From Polyporus tsugae (lineage: Eukaryota > Basidiomycota > Agaricomycetes > Polyporales > Polyporaceae), in assembly GCA_024305745.1 (NCBI GenBank), contig JAHRBS010000004.1:3844001-3908000 (forward strand): a stretch of 64,000 nucleotides of DNA, written 5' to 3'. Of this stretch, positions 11,566 through 24,144 are shown piece by piece. How positions within the stretch are numbered: the stretch's first letter is position 1; the number at the start of each line of letters is the position of its first letter. A program made the position numbers and the translations under genes. The notes under the pieces were generated by a model. That model saw nothing but the letters and a program-made list of their open reading frames with translations, was not told where the DNA came from and made no database searches.

Positions 11566-12669
11566 TCACTCAATACCGCCGTATACGTCCTCGGGCATTG
11601 GCGCGGCCGAATGGGGATCGCAGAATGGGTCTTCATTCTTCGCTCCCTTCGCGCGTCCGGGTGGAGGCGGAGTCTTCAAACTGAAAGGCGACGTGACCCG
11701 CACATCCGTCCTCTCTTCTCTCCTCAATGTCTTGACGCTTTCCACACGTCCCAGCCCCAATCCGACACCGAGACCAGCGAGACCAGCGCTCGTCCCAGTG
11801 TGTTGATGTCTCGAGACCGACGTACGTCTTGCCAACCTCTGCTCTTGCTGTTCCCCGAACCCTCTCTCCAGAGCCCTGGCTTGGGCATCCCTTCTCGACG
11901 CGCTTCGTCCCAGTGCAACTTGACCTTGCGGCGGGAGCGGCGTCGCTCCTTGCAACATCGACGTTGACGGCTCGCGCTGGAGGATCGGGACGACCGGGAC
12001 GGAAGGCAGCGACGAGGGCAGCGACGCGAAGGACGGGTACCGGGCCAGCTCGGGGTCCTTGGCGAGGCGGAGCTCCCACTGCGCCTTCTCCCAGTCCGGC
12101 ACGAGCTCCTCCTCATTCTCTTTGTTGCGTCTGCGCCCGATGAGGTCGCGGACGAAGCGCCACCACTGGTCGAAGAAGACGGCGAGGAGGAGGATGGCGG
12201 CGACGGCGCTGAAGGCGATGACGGCGACGCCGATGATCTTCCACTCGCTGGTGCTGGAAGACGGGGTAGAATTGGACGGTTGTTGCGTGGGGGATGGAGA
12301 CGCTGTAGGAGAAGACAGAGAAGGTGCCGAGGAGGAGGGTGTTGACATGGAGGACTTTAAGGCGTAAGTGACTGGCGGGAGGGTGCCTATGACGGAGTAA
12401 GAGGTGTCTGTTGGGATAGTGACCGAGGGTGAGAGAGGCGTAGCCTTCTTATCGCCGTTGGATCCAGAAGAGGTGGGGGGTATGAGGGTCGTAGCCGACG
12501 AAGTTTGTGTAGTATGAGGGTTGCCTGCAAGGCCCTTCAGCAAGCCGAAGTCATCCAGAGCGGAAGTTTCCCCAGTGAAGCCCAATTGGTGTGCTGTTAG
12601 GTATCTCGGCACGAGAGCAAGAGACGCGGTTACTAGACTGGAAAGACAGACGAAACTAAGAAGACGCAT
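11566..12669 (-). CDS. Type I single-pass membrane protein, Ser/Thr-rich ectodomain
   Basis: An uninterrupted ORF of 367 aa. An N-terminal signal peptide (MRLLSFVCLSSLVTASLA) precedes a Ser/Thr/Pro-rich ectodomain likely to be O-mannosylated. The transmembrane segment (GVAVIAFSAVAAILLLAVFF, about residues 150-170) is followed by a basic stop-transfer stretch (RDLIGRRRNKENEEE). The cytoplasmic tail of about 190 aa carries the sequence VPDWEKAQWELRLAKDPE and is otherwise low-complexity. The layout resembles fungal cell-wall sensors of the Wsc/Mid2 type, but no cysteine-rich WSC domain is present, so this is only an architectural resemblance. Confidence 0.75.
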   Translation of the reverse strand: MRLLSFVCLSSLVTASLALVPRYLTAHQLGFTGETSALDDFGLLKGLAGNPHTTQTSSATTLIPPTSSGSNGDKKATPLSPSVTIPTDTSYSVIGTLPPVTYALKSSMSTPSSSAPSLSSPTASPSPTQQPSNSTPSSSTSEWKIIGVAVIAFSAVAAILLLAVFFDQWWRFVRDLIGRRRNKENEEELVPDWEKAQWELRLAKDPELARYPSFASLPSSLPSVPVVPILQREPSTSMLQGATPLPPQGQVALGRSASRRDAQARALERGFGEQQEQRLARRTSVSRHQHTGTSAGLAGLGVGLGLGRVESVKTLRREERTDVRVTSPFSLKTPPPPGRAKGAKNEDPFCDPHSAAPMPEDVYGGIE

Positions 12670-12980
12670 AGTGGCAAATGTCGACGGAATCCAGAACGAA
12701 TGCCGCCAAGGGATGCTGAGGGCCTTGGGAAGATTTGGTGATTGGCCTATAGTCTTGATTGTCGATATCTTGAGTCCAGACGGTGACTTGCTTGATGTTG
12801 AGGTCGACAGCAGTCAGCCGGGGCCTGGCGAGGAAGACGGTGCAGTTGAACGCAAACCTCGGTGAGCGCTGGTGAGGAACACCTTGTGTGCACGTGTTTG
12901 CAGTCACCTTTTGAGGGCAGATCTCGATCTCTTTTCGCTGTTCTCGTCTTCCCCCCCATTCCGAGTCCCATTTCTTCTCC
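12670..12980. promoter_or_regulatory. Bidirectional promoter region
   Basis: 311 bp separate the divergent starts of the membrane protein (minus) and TRM6 (plus). A pyrimidine-rich tract (about 12930-12980, tcttttcgctgttctcgtc and neighbours) lies immediately before the TRM6 ATG. No TATA box or operator was recognised. Confidence 0.5.
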
Positions 12981-14864
12981 ATGGACGTCGGCGAAGGCCC
13001 CTCCCAATCTCAATCCCAGTCCCATCATGCTCCCAACACCCGCGAGGAGACCATCCAACTCGGACACACGGTGCTTCTGAAGATCCCGAGTGGAGATATA
13101 CGAACTATCAAGCTCGAGGGCAATGCGTACGAAACGAACCTGTCATCGCCAGCGTCCTGCTCGTCTGACTATTGATACCTTTACAGGTCAATTAATCTCG
13201 GGAAGTTCGGATCTTTTCCTACGAGCGAGCTCGTCGGCCAGCCGTTCGGCCTGACGTACGAGATTGCGGACAAGAAGCTGAAGGTGCTGCTTCCCCGTCC
13301 GATGCAGGAAGTAGGTATGAGCCTCGCTCTCTTTTTACTCCCGTCCCTTGACAGTCGCAAGCAGATGGCACGGACGCAACGAACGAGCTGATCAACGACG
13401 ACCAATTCGTACAACCTTTGACGTTGGAGGAGATCGAGACTCTGAAGCAGAGTGGACTGCATGCATCGGTGAGGATAGCGTCCATCCTAGGCAAGTCACG
13501 CATCCTTTTGACGTGGGGTCGCTGCAGGAAATCATCAAAAAGCAGATTGAGCAGCACGCCAACTACTCCCTCAAGACGGAGTACAGCAAGGAGAAGTACA
13601 AGAAGCGCAAGGAGATGAAGTGCGTCCTCGTGCTTGCTACCGGCTGCGTGCCAACTGACTCGTATGTCTAGGTACTCCAAGTCGTTCTCCGTCGTCGAGC
13701 CTACTATGTTCAATGTATGCGAATACTGGTTCAACAAGGACCAGAATCGGCTCCGGGATATACGACCGGACAGTCTCGCGCAGATGCTAAACCTCGCGAA
13801 CATCCGACCTGGAGGGCGGTATCTTGTAGTCGACGATGCATCGGGAGTGGTAGTTTCTGCTGTCTTGGACAGGCTTGGAGGTAAGCACTGCTCATAGATT
13901 CCCAGACTATCCGCACACGAACAGCTTGCACTCAGGTCAAGGACGCCTGATTACAATATGCGACGTCGATTCCCCTCCCGCGTACCCAGTCATGACGCAG
14001 ATGAACTTCCGCAAGGAAGTCACGAACATCATGTCCTCCCTGAACTGGGCGACAGCAGATGAGGACTACACGCCTCGTGCGTAAAACGTCTCTCCCTTCT
14101 AGGTGGCCTACTGACCCATCAAGCAGTCCTCGCTGCCTCTGAACCATCCGCCGGAAAATACAAGTCTGACGGTCAACGAACCAGACTCAGTAAGAGAAAG
14201 GTCACTTCCGACCTTCTCCTGCAGACTCGGGAAGAGCTCTTTACTGGCGAGTTCGACGGGTAAGACTTGTCCGCTGCATCGACGTGAAATTCCCCATGCC
14301 GACGACGATCACAGGTTGCTCGTGGCTACCCAATACGACCCACACTCAATATTGGAGAAGTTGTTTCCGTATCTCGGCGGCTCGGCATCCATTGTCGTCC
14401 ATAGTCCACACGTTCAGGTATAGCCTCGTTGGCAAGTCCTAGCGCGAACATCCCTCATGAATGGTCTTCCAGATTGTTACAAACCTCCAAAATCAGCTGC
14501 GGGATCGACCAGGATACCTGGGGCCAGCGGTGTCGGAAGGGTTCTTGCGCCGCTACCAGGTGCTGCCTGGGCGCACACACCCGACGATGAACGCCTCAGG
14601 CTCGGGCGGGTTCATCCTGCACGTCATCAAAATGTACGTCATACCACTCGAGATTCTTGTTGACGAACTCACGCTCGAGATAGCCACGACGATGAGACGG
14701 CCGTATCGGTTATGCAGCACCGGCATCGCAAGAAAGCGAAGCTCGGGAGCGAGGAGGCGTCGGCGTCGGTTACTCCAGATGAAACAAAAGACGATGATGC
14801 GCAAACGGCTACCGCTTCGACGACGGACGTGGCAACGGAGGACGTCGATATGCGGACATTGTAG
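12981..14864 (+). CDS. TRM6: tRNA (adenine-58-N1)-methyltransferase non-catalytic subunit Trm6/Gcd10
   Basis: With the catalytic subunit Trm61, Trm6 forms the nuclear enzyme that makes m1A58 in tRNAs, including the initiator tRNA. The start MDVGEGPSQ opens a first exon with LGHTVLLKIPSGDIRTIKL; splicing continues through FGSFPTSELVGQPFGLTYEI and the hallmark TLEEIETLKQSGLH, EIIKKQIEQHANYSLKTEYS and KYKKRKEMKYSKSFSVVEPT. Then come YLVVDDASGVVVSAVLDRLGG, where the SAM-binding loop is degenerate as in other Trm6 proteins, and a C-terminal GRTHPTMNASGSGGFILH. About eight introns are visible (for example one splitting the HVIKI codon near 14634). The tail is acidic and ends DVDMRTL. The catalytic partner gene is not in the window. 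Confidence 0.93.
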
Positions 14865-15924
14865 GGCTAGGACGACGGTGGTGTATATTTGGTTGTATCA
14901 CAATGCTCTGCAGCTCGAACATTGCTAGCGGCCTCGCCATAAAGCCATCATATCATAGACATGTATCGTGAGGACTCTTGAAAGTACTGTGAGTGAAACC
15001 CGAAACAGATGTGCTTTGTATCCGTTGCTGCTAACTGCCACTGCCCTGGTAGAGGCTCCACACCATAATATACCTGTTCTATGTTTAGGCACATCGCTTT
15101 CAGCACTGAGGGTTGCTCCTAGTCCTGCCGTCTACGTGGCGGAAGGATCAACACGTAGAGTCGGAGAAGGGATCTTGTCGACTGGTTGCACTCACTTCGT
15201 TCGACCTTGCCTAGTGCCACTGCCCACCTCGAGTTCTTCAGCCACCGAGCACCCTCTTGCGTGAAGTCTCGCGTCGCTCACGCTGCACTGCATAATACCT
15301 CACCGTGGTTTCTCTTCCACGGAATCCGGTCTATGTGCCTCCATTTGTGACCTAGTACCGTGTGCGCGACGGGTGTCGTCGTCCAGTTTACTGTGTTTTT
15401 ATTTATTTTTACGAACGGCAGACCACAAACCATATGCATGCGTGCGCGATCATGATTCGGCCTTCAAATTCTGACGCATTTCAATTATCTATCAGAGACA
15501 TACTCAGACGATCCAAGGTACAGGACTGCGACAGCGATAGAAGAAGCGGAAAACGAGGGTACATTATCATCTCCAGACCGAAAGGAGCGCGGGTATGTGG
15601 CTGCAGAGCGAGTGGGTGCCAACCAGGCCATGGGGCAGGCATTTTCAAGTACAGTCAGCAAGTGTCCGACGCAAATGCTTTGCGTCTTCCCGCTGCAACC
15701 ATTTGAGAAGATGAAGGGATTTAGACCTCTCCCATCGGGCACTTGTCGCCTTCAAAGTGAGCGGACTGGAACTGGCAAGCCAGGTGAGAATCGCTATGGG
15801 TGAAACATCCGAGTGATCAAGCGAACGTACGTCGTAGTCGGTATCGCGTTGTGTGTCCTTGATTGTGTCGATCCGGATGGCAATGCTGGCCTCACTTGCC
15901 TGTGTCGGCGAAACGCGATGTCGA
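14865..15924. other. Intergenic, no supported gene
   Basis: About 1.06 kb of unremarkable sequence with no long ORF of coding character on either strand. Its right part (15.48-15.92 kb) could still contain the last short exon(s) of the minus-strand DUF6534 gene, whose 3' end I could not fix. Confidence 0.4.
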
Positions 15925-17879
15925 TCAGGCGTCGTAACATGGAATGAGGACTTCGTGCTGCGGCATGTACAACCCATGCCCCATGCAGTTACTTACCGCC
16001 AAGTGTGCCTGGTTGCAGTGGACGGTGGGCATGTTCTGGAGCGACACAGTGGAGTCATGGCCATAGGACGACGCGTCCCGAAGCCGCTTGCGGGCGTTCA
16101 GCGTTGCCATGAGAGAGTTTGAATAGACTGGGTGAAACTTTATTGTTAGGATGGGTTCGGAGAAGGATGATGTGCTCTGACTCACGTCGGCCCATGAGGA
16201 AGAAGAAACAGATGTAAACGGATGTGTTCGGCAGCGCGAGAATGGTGATGAGAGACATGCAAGCGCAAATACTGTCGAACGGGCGTTATTGATTGGGTGG
16301 ACGACTGTTCGCGAGAATACCGCACCTAGTTAATAACCCAGTATTGACAGAGAAGACCATCTGAGCTCGGGAAATCAGCAGCGCAATGACCTGGTAGTTA
16401 TACTACTCACAAGTTTGTTGATAATGAGGTTCGACCTGTGGCAGGAATGAGTTAGCGTTGTCAGACGACGGAGGGCACGTTCGGAGAAGTACAGACTTCT
16501 GGAAGCCAGTCTTCGAGGTCTGAAGGATTGTGCATAAGATAGCGGCAATGCAGACATCCCCTGCTGCAGCGATGGCGTTAACGCTGACGGAAAGGGCCTA
16601 GACGAAGTCAGCATTATTCGGCAGATAGAAAGCTTTCCACCCACCTTGAGCCTTGTAAGGTCGATGTAGGTTTTGAAGGCCATTCTGCATGTGTGGATCA
16701 GTCGGTAAGGCCGCACGAGCTTCGTATCGACACTTACCCCTTGATAGAATACGCTGAAGAAATTGTATGAGCTGACGCTTGTGGCAATGATTCGTAGATT
16801 TGACTCACCCATGATAATGCCTGCCAGCGATGATGTCTAGTTAGTTGAAGAACCCTTGAAGAAGGCTCTGCGGAGCTACGCACTGAACTCAGCAGCAATC
16901 AATAGGCCCTGTGCAGTAGGTGAGAACTCGCGTTTTATGACCCCTAACGTCAGACGTACGACGGGGATAACAAGCCATGCTTTCTTCCCGCTCACTAGAG
17001 AAGCATATTACTAATGTTCGACAATGTGTGAGTACAATAGCTCTTACGCCTGTATACGCGGACTGCGAAGAAGCTATAGAGCGGTCAGAGCATTGAGCCA
17101 CCGCCAGGGAGCTCCGAACGCACCATTGGACAAATAGGGCCGTAAACGCCTGGGATGGTCATGTTAGTCATGGAGGATCGGCCATCAAGGTGCAGTACCC
17201 ACATTGAAAAATACCTCGACAATGATGGTGCTATACAAATAGTCGTTAGCGGCACGATACGAGGTGTTTCAAGCAAGACGACGTACGGCGAAAGCCGACC
17301 GAGGGCTGCCGGATCTCCGTAAGTGGTGACGAAGTACCAATAGACTTTGTGGTGATAAACGTCGAGAAGCAAGGAACAGGGCCACTAGTGACTGACCGGT
17401 GTGCGATATTAGTCCCTGTACGTTAAAGTAAGTCAACAACTGCTTATATGCGTGAGGTATGCTCAGACCGACCTGGTGTGCGGTGTCTGTTATCAATACT
17501 GCGAGTACCTGAACAATTGTAAAGAGGATAAACAGGGACGGGAGAAAGCGGGTCGCTCACGAGAAGCTTCAAGTACAACGGGTCATGTTGATAGCGGGTG
17601 TAATAATAATACACTTGAGACACAGAAACTGTAAAACAGGTTGAGCACACAAAGGTGTTCTGTCGAGCGGCGCATACGCACCTCCATAAAAGCTAGTCGC
17701 GTTCAACCCCCCTCCCAGACTTCAATTCTCCGATCATTGTGTTCAATCGAGGGACGACTTACACCCCGGATATGATCACCCCGATGAGGAGTGGACCCAT
17801 TCTGATGTAGGTTAGACCGTGACACCAATGACGCTGTTGCACGGAGACCGAAGACTCACGTTCCGTCGAGCGGCGCCAT
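15925..17879 (-). CDS. DUF6534-type seven-helix membrane protein, many exons
   Basis: Read on the minus strand from the ATG at 17879 (MAPLDGT), a chain of very short exons joins in frame: MGPLLIGVIISGV, FYG, VSVSQVYYYYTRYQHDP, VLAVLITDTAHQ, GLISHTVYWYFVTTYGDP, TIIVEVFFN, AFTALFVQW, FFAVRVYR, SGKKAWLVIPVV, GLLIAAEFS, a stretch ending DVCIAAILCTILQTSKTGFQ, KSNLIINKL, MVFSVNTGLLT, a stretch with LPNTSVYICFFFLMGR, and YSNSLMATLNARKRLR. The order (DxxH, SHT-YWYFVT-YGDP, TGF, LIN-L, NTGLLT, YSNSLMATLNARK) is characteristic of the large basidiomycete DUF6534 family of multi-span membrane proteins of unknown function. At least fourteen exons lie in about 2 kb. The 3' end is uncertain; the stop at 15925 assumes no further splicing. 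Confidence 0.75.
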
Positions 17880-19156
17880 GCTGGACTATCCTTACGGCAA
17901 GAGGCTGTCGGTCAGGAGCTGTGTGATGCCAGAGGGACAACGGACAATTGGGCATGCGGTCCACGTTGCCTCTTTGTATATTCGCAGAACACCTGGCACG
18001 ATCGCCGGGACTTTGGTTTGAATCCTAAAGGCGGCCATGCGGCGCGCGTCGGATACCTGCATCTTGGATTTAGAAGCCGACTGAAGTTTCACTGAAACCG
18101 TATTGACACACGGAGAGTAGAGAGATGCCCCCACTGCGCCCGTCGGCGGAATGTTTCGAAGGCAGGGAAGGAGAGTCTCGTAAAGTTTTGGTCCCGGGTG
18201 ATGGCAACCTGCGCCGATTGAAAACGCGGAGAACGGACGGGATCTAGAAGAAGATTTACATTCGTCAACTTGCGCGCAGATGGCGGCATCGTCGCGAGGA
18301 TGGGATGGGTCATAGATGTACTGTTAGACCTCGCCGCGACGGTCCACGGAGAAAATCTAAGCGGCACTCCAAACACGTCAGTCCTCACGGAGGTTTATGG
18401 CGGAAGTGAGTGCGCTTCGACTAGACCGACATGCAATATCCACTCGTACCTATGTTATGTACGTTGCAACTTTTATATGAAGGGCGGTATTGACTCAGTT
18501 TTTGAGAGCCGCAATGAACCCACGACGAGCGCCCCGAGAGCTGTCTTGATCGAAGGGAGCCGGCTGTTTCGTGTGGGCGGTCGATGAATGCCATGCCAGG
18601 GCTTCCGAACTTTCCACAACCTAGCGCTATTACTTGCCGCTGAGGTGTACTGACGAGGTTGAGAAGAGTCACTAGGAGGAATGAGATAAACGTGGCCATC
18701 AGCGATTCATATTCACGACAGAAGCTTTGTCGTAAAGCAGCGCTCCAAAATCCCGACTCCGAATCAACCTATTGACGCCTTCTAATTAGGCCTTCTTGCG
18801 ATCTGCGATCGACGAAGGCCTCCTAGCATAATGGCATCTTGAGGCTTGACCGAGATCTTCTGCCTCTACCATCCATTCTTCAATGTCATGTCTACCATTC
18901 TCTCCGCTCTCGTCGTGTTTGGCCACCCTCTCCGCCTGCGGTAATTGCGATAATTGGAGATAGAGGAAGCAGCGGATGTAAATTTCCCGTCCTAATGGAA
19001 GCAAAGAGCCTACGCGGGTACCAATTGACAGGGAAATAGACTATACCATAGGATAAGCGGCGAAGAACTGACTATCCAAAGAGTTAACCCAAATGCCGTG
19101 TAATGACTCACGAAGCGTCCTGGCGTACCCTCCACCCTGCTGAATGCAACACAATC
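17880..19156. other. Intergenic, no supported gene
   Basis: About 1.3 kb between the DUF6534 start and the end of paralogue A. Scattered short ORFs on both strands show no recognisable motif or convincing splice chain. The upstream part presumably holds the DUF6534 promoter. Confidence 0.4.
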
Positions 19157-22100
19157 TCATGTGAGGTCAATGACATCCTTCTCATCGTAGGTTGTCTTCC
19201 TCCGCTTCGCCGGCGGGCCAGTGTCAAGTCTCGAGGATGCTGGAAGCGCGGCAAGTGAGGACGGGCCTTCGCCCTGTGCTTGCGCACTCCGTTGTTTCCA
19301 GTTCCCATGAATTGTACCAGCCGTAGACAGTTGTTTGGATTGGTTGGAGGATGCCGCAATCGCCGCTACGACATTGTGGCTACCGAGTGGTTGTGGGGCC
19401 ACGGCCGCGCTGAGGCCGCCAGAAGGGACACTAGAAAAGGCAGCGAACTTGGTGGCCCCGGCTGGACCGCGATCTTGGAGAAGAGCAGAAATCTCTGCAT
19501 GTTTTGGTCCCAATGTGGCTTGGATCTCAGCAGGATCGGCGCTAACGGACTTGAGCATGTCGAGGCCTTGCTTCTGGTGTTCGACCCATCGCGCTGGCGC
19601 AACGATTGCTGGCAGCTTCGTGACCTGTGCGAACGTTGAAGAGATCAGCGTCGAAACTGCCACATACCACCGAATACTCATACCTTCAGTCCCTGAGGAG
19701 TGGTGCGAATGGTGCTGTACGTCACGACTGGGCGTGCGTGCGACTGGAGGAACTTCTCGACGTGTCCTCTCTTTATCGCTCCAATGCGTTGCCATTCTTT
19801 ACTTTCTGCTGCTTCAGACGTCAAGAATTTGCGGACAGCGGGACACACGTCGCACGAGCACTGCCAGTTGCGGATCGCCTCGAGATGCTTAGACGCTGGG
19901 TTAGGTGGACGCGGTCCAAGCACCTTCTCTGCCCAGTAGAGCATGATGGTCCGGAATGCAGAAGCGAAGACCGTGGACGTCAACGGCTGCTTGTGCTTAA
20001 GCAGAAGCCCACGAATGTCGGGCAAGAGTGGTGCAAGCTGAGTCTTGATGTACGCGACGTCGAGCACGGATGGATTGAGGAGTCGGTCAAGAATGTTGGC
20101 GCATGCTTCCGGGAGGCCGACCTTCAAGCAGAAATCCAGAGCGTCGACAACAGGTTTGGCCCGGTTCGCAGAAGAAGTACCATAGGCATGGTACGTAGGA
20201 AGTGCATGAGTCGTCAAGGAAGTGGTGTCAATCCAATTCTTAAGCAGGCGCAGAAGAACAGAGTCGAGGTCTGTTCCGGCAGGATCGATGACGGCACGCT
20301 TCGTGTGAAGGCCTTCCACTATTTCCCGGAGTTGTGTATCCATGAGATTCAACGCTTCAAGCTTCGGAATGATCCTGCACACCTATATCAATAAATAATC
20401 ATCACGTTAAACATGTTCCAACCCACCAAGTGAGAACCAAGTCAGGTTGACCACCCTCCACGGCGACCTGGACGAGAGACGAGACGTCTGCTTGGGTAAG
20501 GCTCCGTGGATTCGTCGCGAAGCTTCGTAAAGAAAGCGACACCGCCTCCTCACAAAGCTTCCCCAACTCAGGGACCGGTCGAGTCTGACTCCCTGGTCGT
20601 GGACGAGCGAGCTCCCCAACGTATGCTACAAGTGGTAAGAGCACATGCTTGACACGTCGATACACAAGATCTTCCGCTAGGTCATCAAGGGCGAGCAACT
20701 TCTGCACTGCGATAGGGAAAAGTTCTGCGCAATCGAGGACGATGCACGCCTTGAGGTACGGCCTCGCCTTCTCGAGCTGTTGAGATTCGTCGGAAGGTTC
20801 CCGTCGGTATGTGGCCCGGTGGTTTGATAGTCGTTTGCGTCGGATAGCTGGATAGAAGTCCAACTTGGAAAGGCAGTCCCGGAGGATGTCTTTGGCCATG
20901 CAAGCGCGTGATTCGGCCGGAATGCCACCCTCACCGTATAGAGTCACAGCGTAGCTGAGTAGGAGGACGCAGTTCGAACACTGCTTGACAAGTGGAAAGA
21001 TGCTGCAAAAGAGGGGTCTGAAATTATGTACCGAATCGTCAGGAGAACGATTGCACTTACGTCTGTTCGAGGAACTCGACTCCCCTATACTTGAGTACCG
21101 TCGTCAAGAGCACGTCCGGCTTGTCGTGCGCGACGGACTTTACGTCGTCAAGTCGGTTTTCCCTCACTATCTCAAACCACGACGCAGTGAGTGCCGTCAA
21201 CTCTGCCGAACCTTGGCTTGCCACCCACTCCTCGAAGCGGTGCAAGAACGTCAACACGCGAGTGTTAGAGGGGTCCCTCTCTATGGCGCGCTCCAGACTG
21301 AAAACAACGGTGAGTAGACGTCTGGCGTATAGCAATAGTATGGCTTACCAAGGCTGCATCTCGTCAAATCCAAACGTGGCAACCGCACGCAGAATATTGT
21401 CGGCTTGGAGAGTGCCGATCGACTTCTCCGCATCGCACGCTCTTACCCCCCTAAACCACAAGGAGAAATCCTTCCATGTTAAGGCCACGCGGCAAACGCT
21501 CGAGACTACGTCCTTTGCTCGGGAGGCATTTGACCGTGCCAGGACGATGTTCGCAAGCTCCGCTTCTTCCTCGGTTGGGTCCTGGCTTGTGGAGGCACTG
21601 AGTTGTGCGCACGCGAACGCGAAAGCCTTGGAGCCGTGAATGAGATCGAAGTGCGCCGATTCAGGCCAGATCACAAGGACCGTTCGGCGATAGACTAGAG
21701 AAAAAGCCGACTCAGTAATGGTCCATCCAAGATGAGCAAACAACGTTTTCTCACAGCGCTCTAGGGACCCTGCTTCCTGCGCGTGAGATCATCAATTCAT
21801 TTATCAGTACAAACTGGCTACTGTACTCACATTTCCCGTGTATCCTTCATACTCCTGTTCGTCGTGGCCGCCAGAAATGATCTCCTTGACGAACCCGTCG
21901 GGAATGACCTCCTCCAGCTTGTATTCCAGGGAGCCTTGGATCCAGTCCCCGTCCAAGTCAACCAGATTTTCGATATCAACCACTTCCGATACCAGATCCG
22001 TCATCTCGACATCCGAGTCTTCCGGTTCAGAATCGTAACCGTACCGACGCCTGCGACGACCATATCCTCCAGATTCCATACCATATCCCCTCTGCGTAAA

Positions 22101-23482
22101 GTTGAGATTGGCCAAGCCCAAGCAGAACCCAAGCGGAGTCGCGACGTTCTCTAGGAGTGCGATCAGGCGTGCATCCGGCCCTTTGAAAGCACTACCGCTC
22201 AGATTCGCCTCGGAGTACTTGTGATCGAGCAGTCGGATGATCTTCTTTGGGGTCTCCTCTTTGCCTTCGACCTCCTTCCAGGAGAGCAGGATATGTCGGA
22301 GCTCGGAGGAGATACTGCATTCGCGGACGGCCGGCCGGAGAGAGCTCGTCGTGTGGATGAGGTTGAAGGAAAGGGCCAGGCGATAGCCGCTCGTTACCTG
22401 CTTCACGGCGTGCTCGACATCGGTGTACCATGCTAACACGGTGGTCTCGTTCAGGCTGTTCGTGCAGTGCTTGTAGACTTTCGACATATCGCCATGCGAG
22501 ACGCAGACGGCGCCGCCAGTGAACCTCGACGGTAAGACGACGACTATGGTTGCAAACATCCCATCGGCCTTTTCTGTACTGTAGGGTGGTATTGAGCTAT
22601 AGCGCCTCGGCACGAAAAGAACCACCTACTCGACATGAGAAAGGAAACTACACTAAGATATCAGTATGCACATTTGCCAGAAAGAAGCCCATAAACGTAC
22701 TGGGATCCGGCCTCGTATAAAAGCAATTTGTATAAGTCACAGCGTGGGTGGCTAGCTTCAAAGTTTACGCCGAGTACTTGACAGACATCGCGTACAATGT
22801 CATCTAGGAATGACTGCCACGCTGGATTCTCAAACTGGACCTGATTTTTGGGGGCCGATAACTAGTAAGCCATCCACAAACAACCACGATATCGTTTAAA
22901 CGTACTCGTTTTCGATCGATTTCCCATGTGTCGCGAACAGACTTATCCACCAAGGTTCGGTCGGCCATACCGAAGGGAGCTTGGTCCGAGGAGAACTTGA
23001 TCGCAGCTGCATCTCTTGGGCTCAAGGGGAGACCGATGGTGCCGAGGTCGTCAATGTTCAGAGATGGATTGGGGGCCGTAGAGTAGGCGCGATGGAAGGA
23101 GAACTCGCCGGTGAACTCTAGGTCGTCTTCCAAAAGCGTCGCGAGATCATCCTAATCCACGTACAGACTCGCATGGGTACAAGGCAGTGTCGCACATTTA
23201 TCCACTTACTCGTATGTTCCCTGAGGCCGGGATCCGTGCAATCTCTTTGTCGTCCTCCGACGCATCGTCCGACACCTCATTCACCCCATTCTTGGAAACT
23301 ATCTCATTTGTCGAGCCAGGACTGGAAAGATCGCCAACATGTGTGGAAGCGTTGGTGGGCAAGGTCTCCTGCTCTTCTTTCGCGGACAAAGCTGTGGAAT
23401 CTTCGAGGACACTATGCCGCTCACTGTTGGTGGGACCTACGATGGGGTCACGATAAGCGCGCCGAGTACCGTAAGAGCACAT
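19157..23482 (-). CDS. Paralogue A: 2OG-Fe(II) dioxygenase domain fused to a long helical region with terminal NLS and SIM-like motif
   Basis: Exons run from about 23482 to the stop at 19157, roughly 1100 aa. After an acidic N-terminus, the catalytic domain reads DLYKLLLYEAGSHFLSHVDT (spliced; HxD at 22630-22637), MFATIVVVLPSRFTGGAV and AWYTDVEHAVKQVTSGYRLA. This supplies the Fe(II) ligands H, D and distal H and the 2-oxoglutarate-binding Arg of prolyl-4-hydroxylase-like dioxygenases. An acidic segment follows (DSEPEDSDVEMTD), then about 700 residues of mostly helical sequence unknown to me. That region includes a Cys-containing CAELFPIAVQKLL and the motif CSCDVCPAVRKFL. The C-terminus is PPAKRRKTTYDEKDVIDLT: a basic nuclear-localisation-like cluster and an acidic, hydrophobic VIDLT resembling a SUMO-interaction motif. 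Substrate unknown; a nuclear, SUMO-connected hydroxylase is inference. The start is uncertain and may lie upstream of 23482. I saw no break. Confidence 0.75.
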
Positions 23483-24144
23483 AGCTCAGCAGGCGCACCA
23501 TCACCGCCGTCTATGTTGCCTTCAGCGGAGGCTTCGCGGACTTGGACGCTTGATACAGCTGTCTGAGAAGGCTGGTGTTTCCGATTCGAACCCAATTACT
23601 TAGTCGGGACGTTGCTTCCGGGTAATGTTCACAACTCACCGCCGAAAGGTCGGTCCCGAAGGGCGCGACAGGGGTCGTCATTCCTTAAACATGTCCGTCG
23701 CGTCGTGCGATGCAGCGTCAGATGGGGGAGAGCAAAAGGACAAACAACCGCCCCGGGCAGCGACACCGTGACCACCGCGGCTTCCGGTAACGTCACGTGA
23801 TCGCGCTCTGGAGAAACTGGTTCAAGGCAGCTTCGCCGACTTTCGACGTCTCGACGTCCATGTATTCGGACTCGCGAGACTGGCAGAAGAAAGACGCCGG
23901 GAGAAAAGTCATCACAATTGACACCTAGGGGCCTAGGACCAAGCTGAATATGTAAACAGGGTGTCAAATGCGCAAGTCATATACAGTACTCAAGCGGAGA
24001 TACTACGAGAACCTATCATAAGCAACACTACAGCAGCAAATACGTATAGTACAAACAATAAGGCTTCATCTTACATATGGTAGAGAAGTCTTACTGATAA
24101 GTGCCAATGATAAGGTATGATAGGGCACGGGAAACCGTGGCGTG
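23483..24144. other. Spacer between paralogues A and B
   Basis: About 660 bp. The left end may include an extra N-terminal exon of paralogue A (23490-23570 is open on the minus strand). Otherwise I see no gene. A cacgtga E-box-like hexamer lies at about 23794. Confidence 0.35.
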
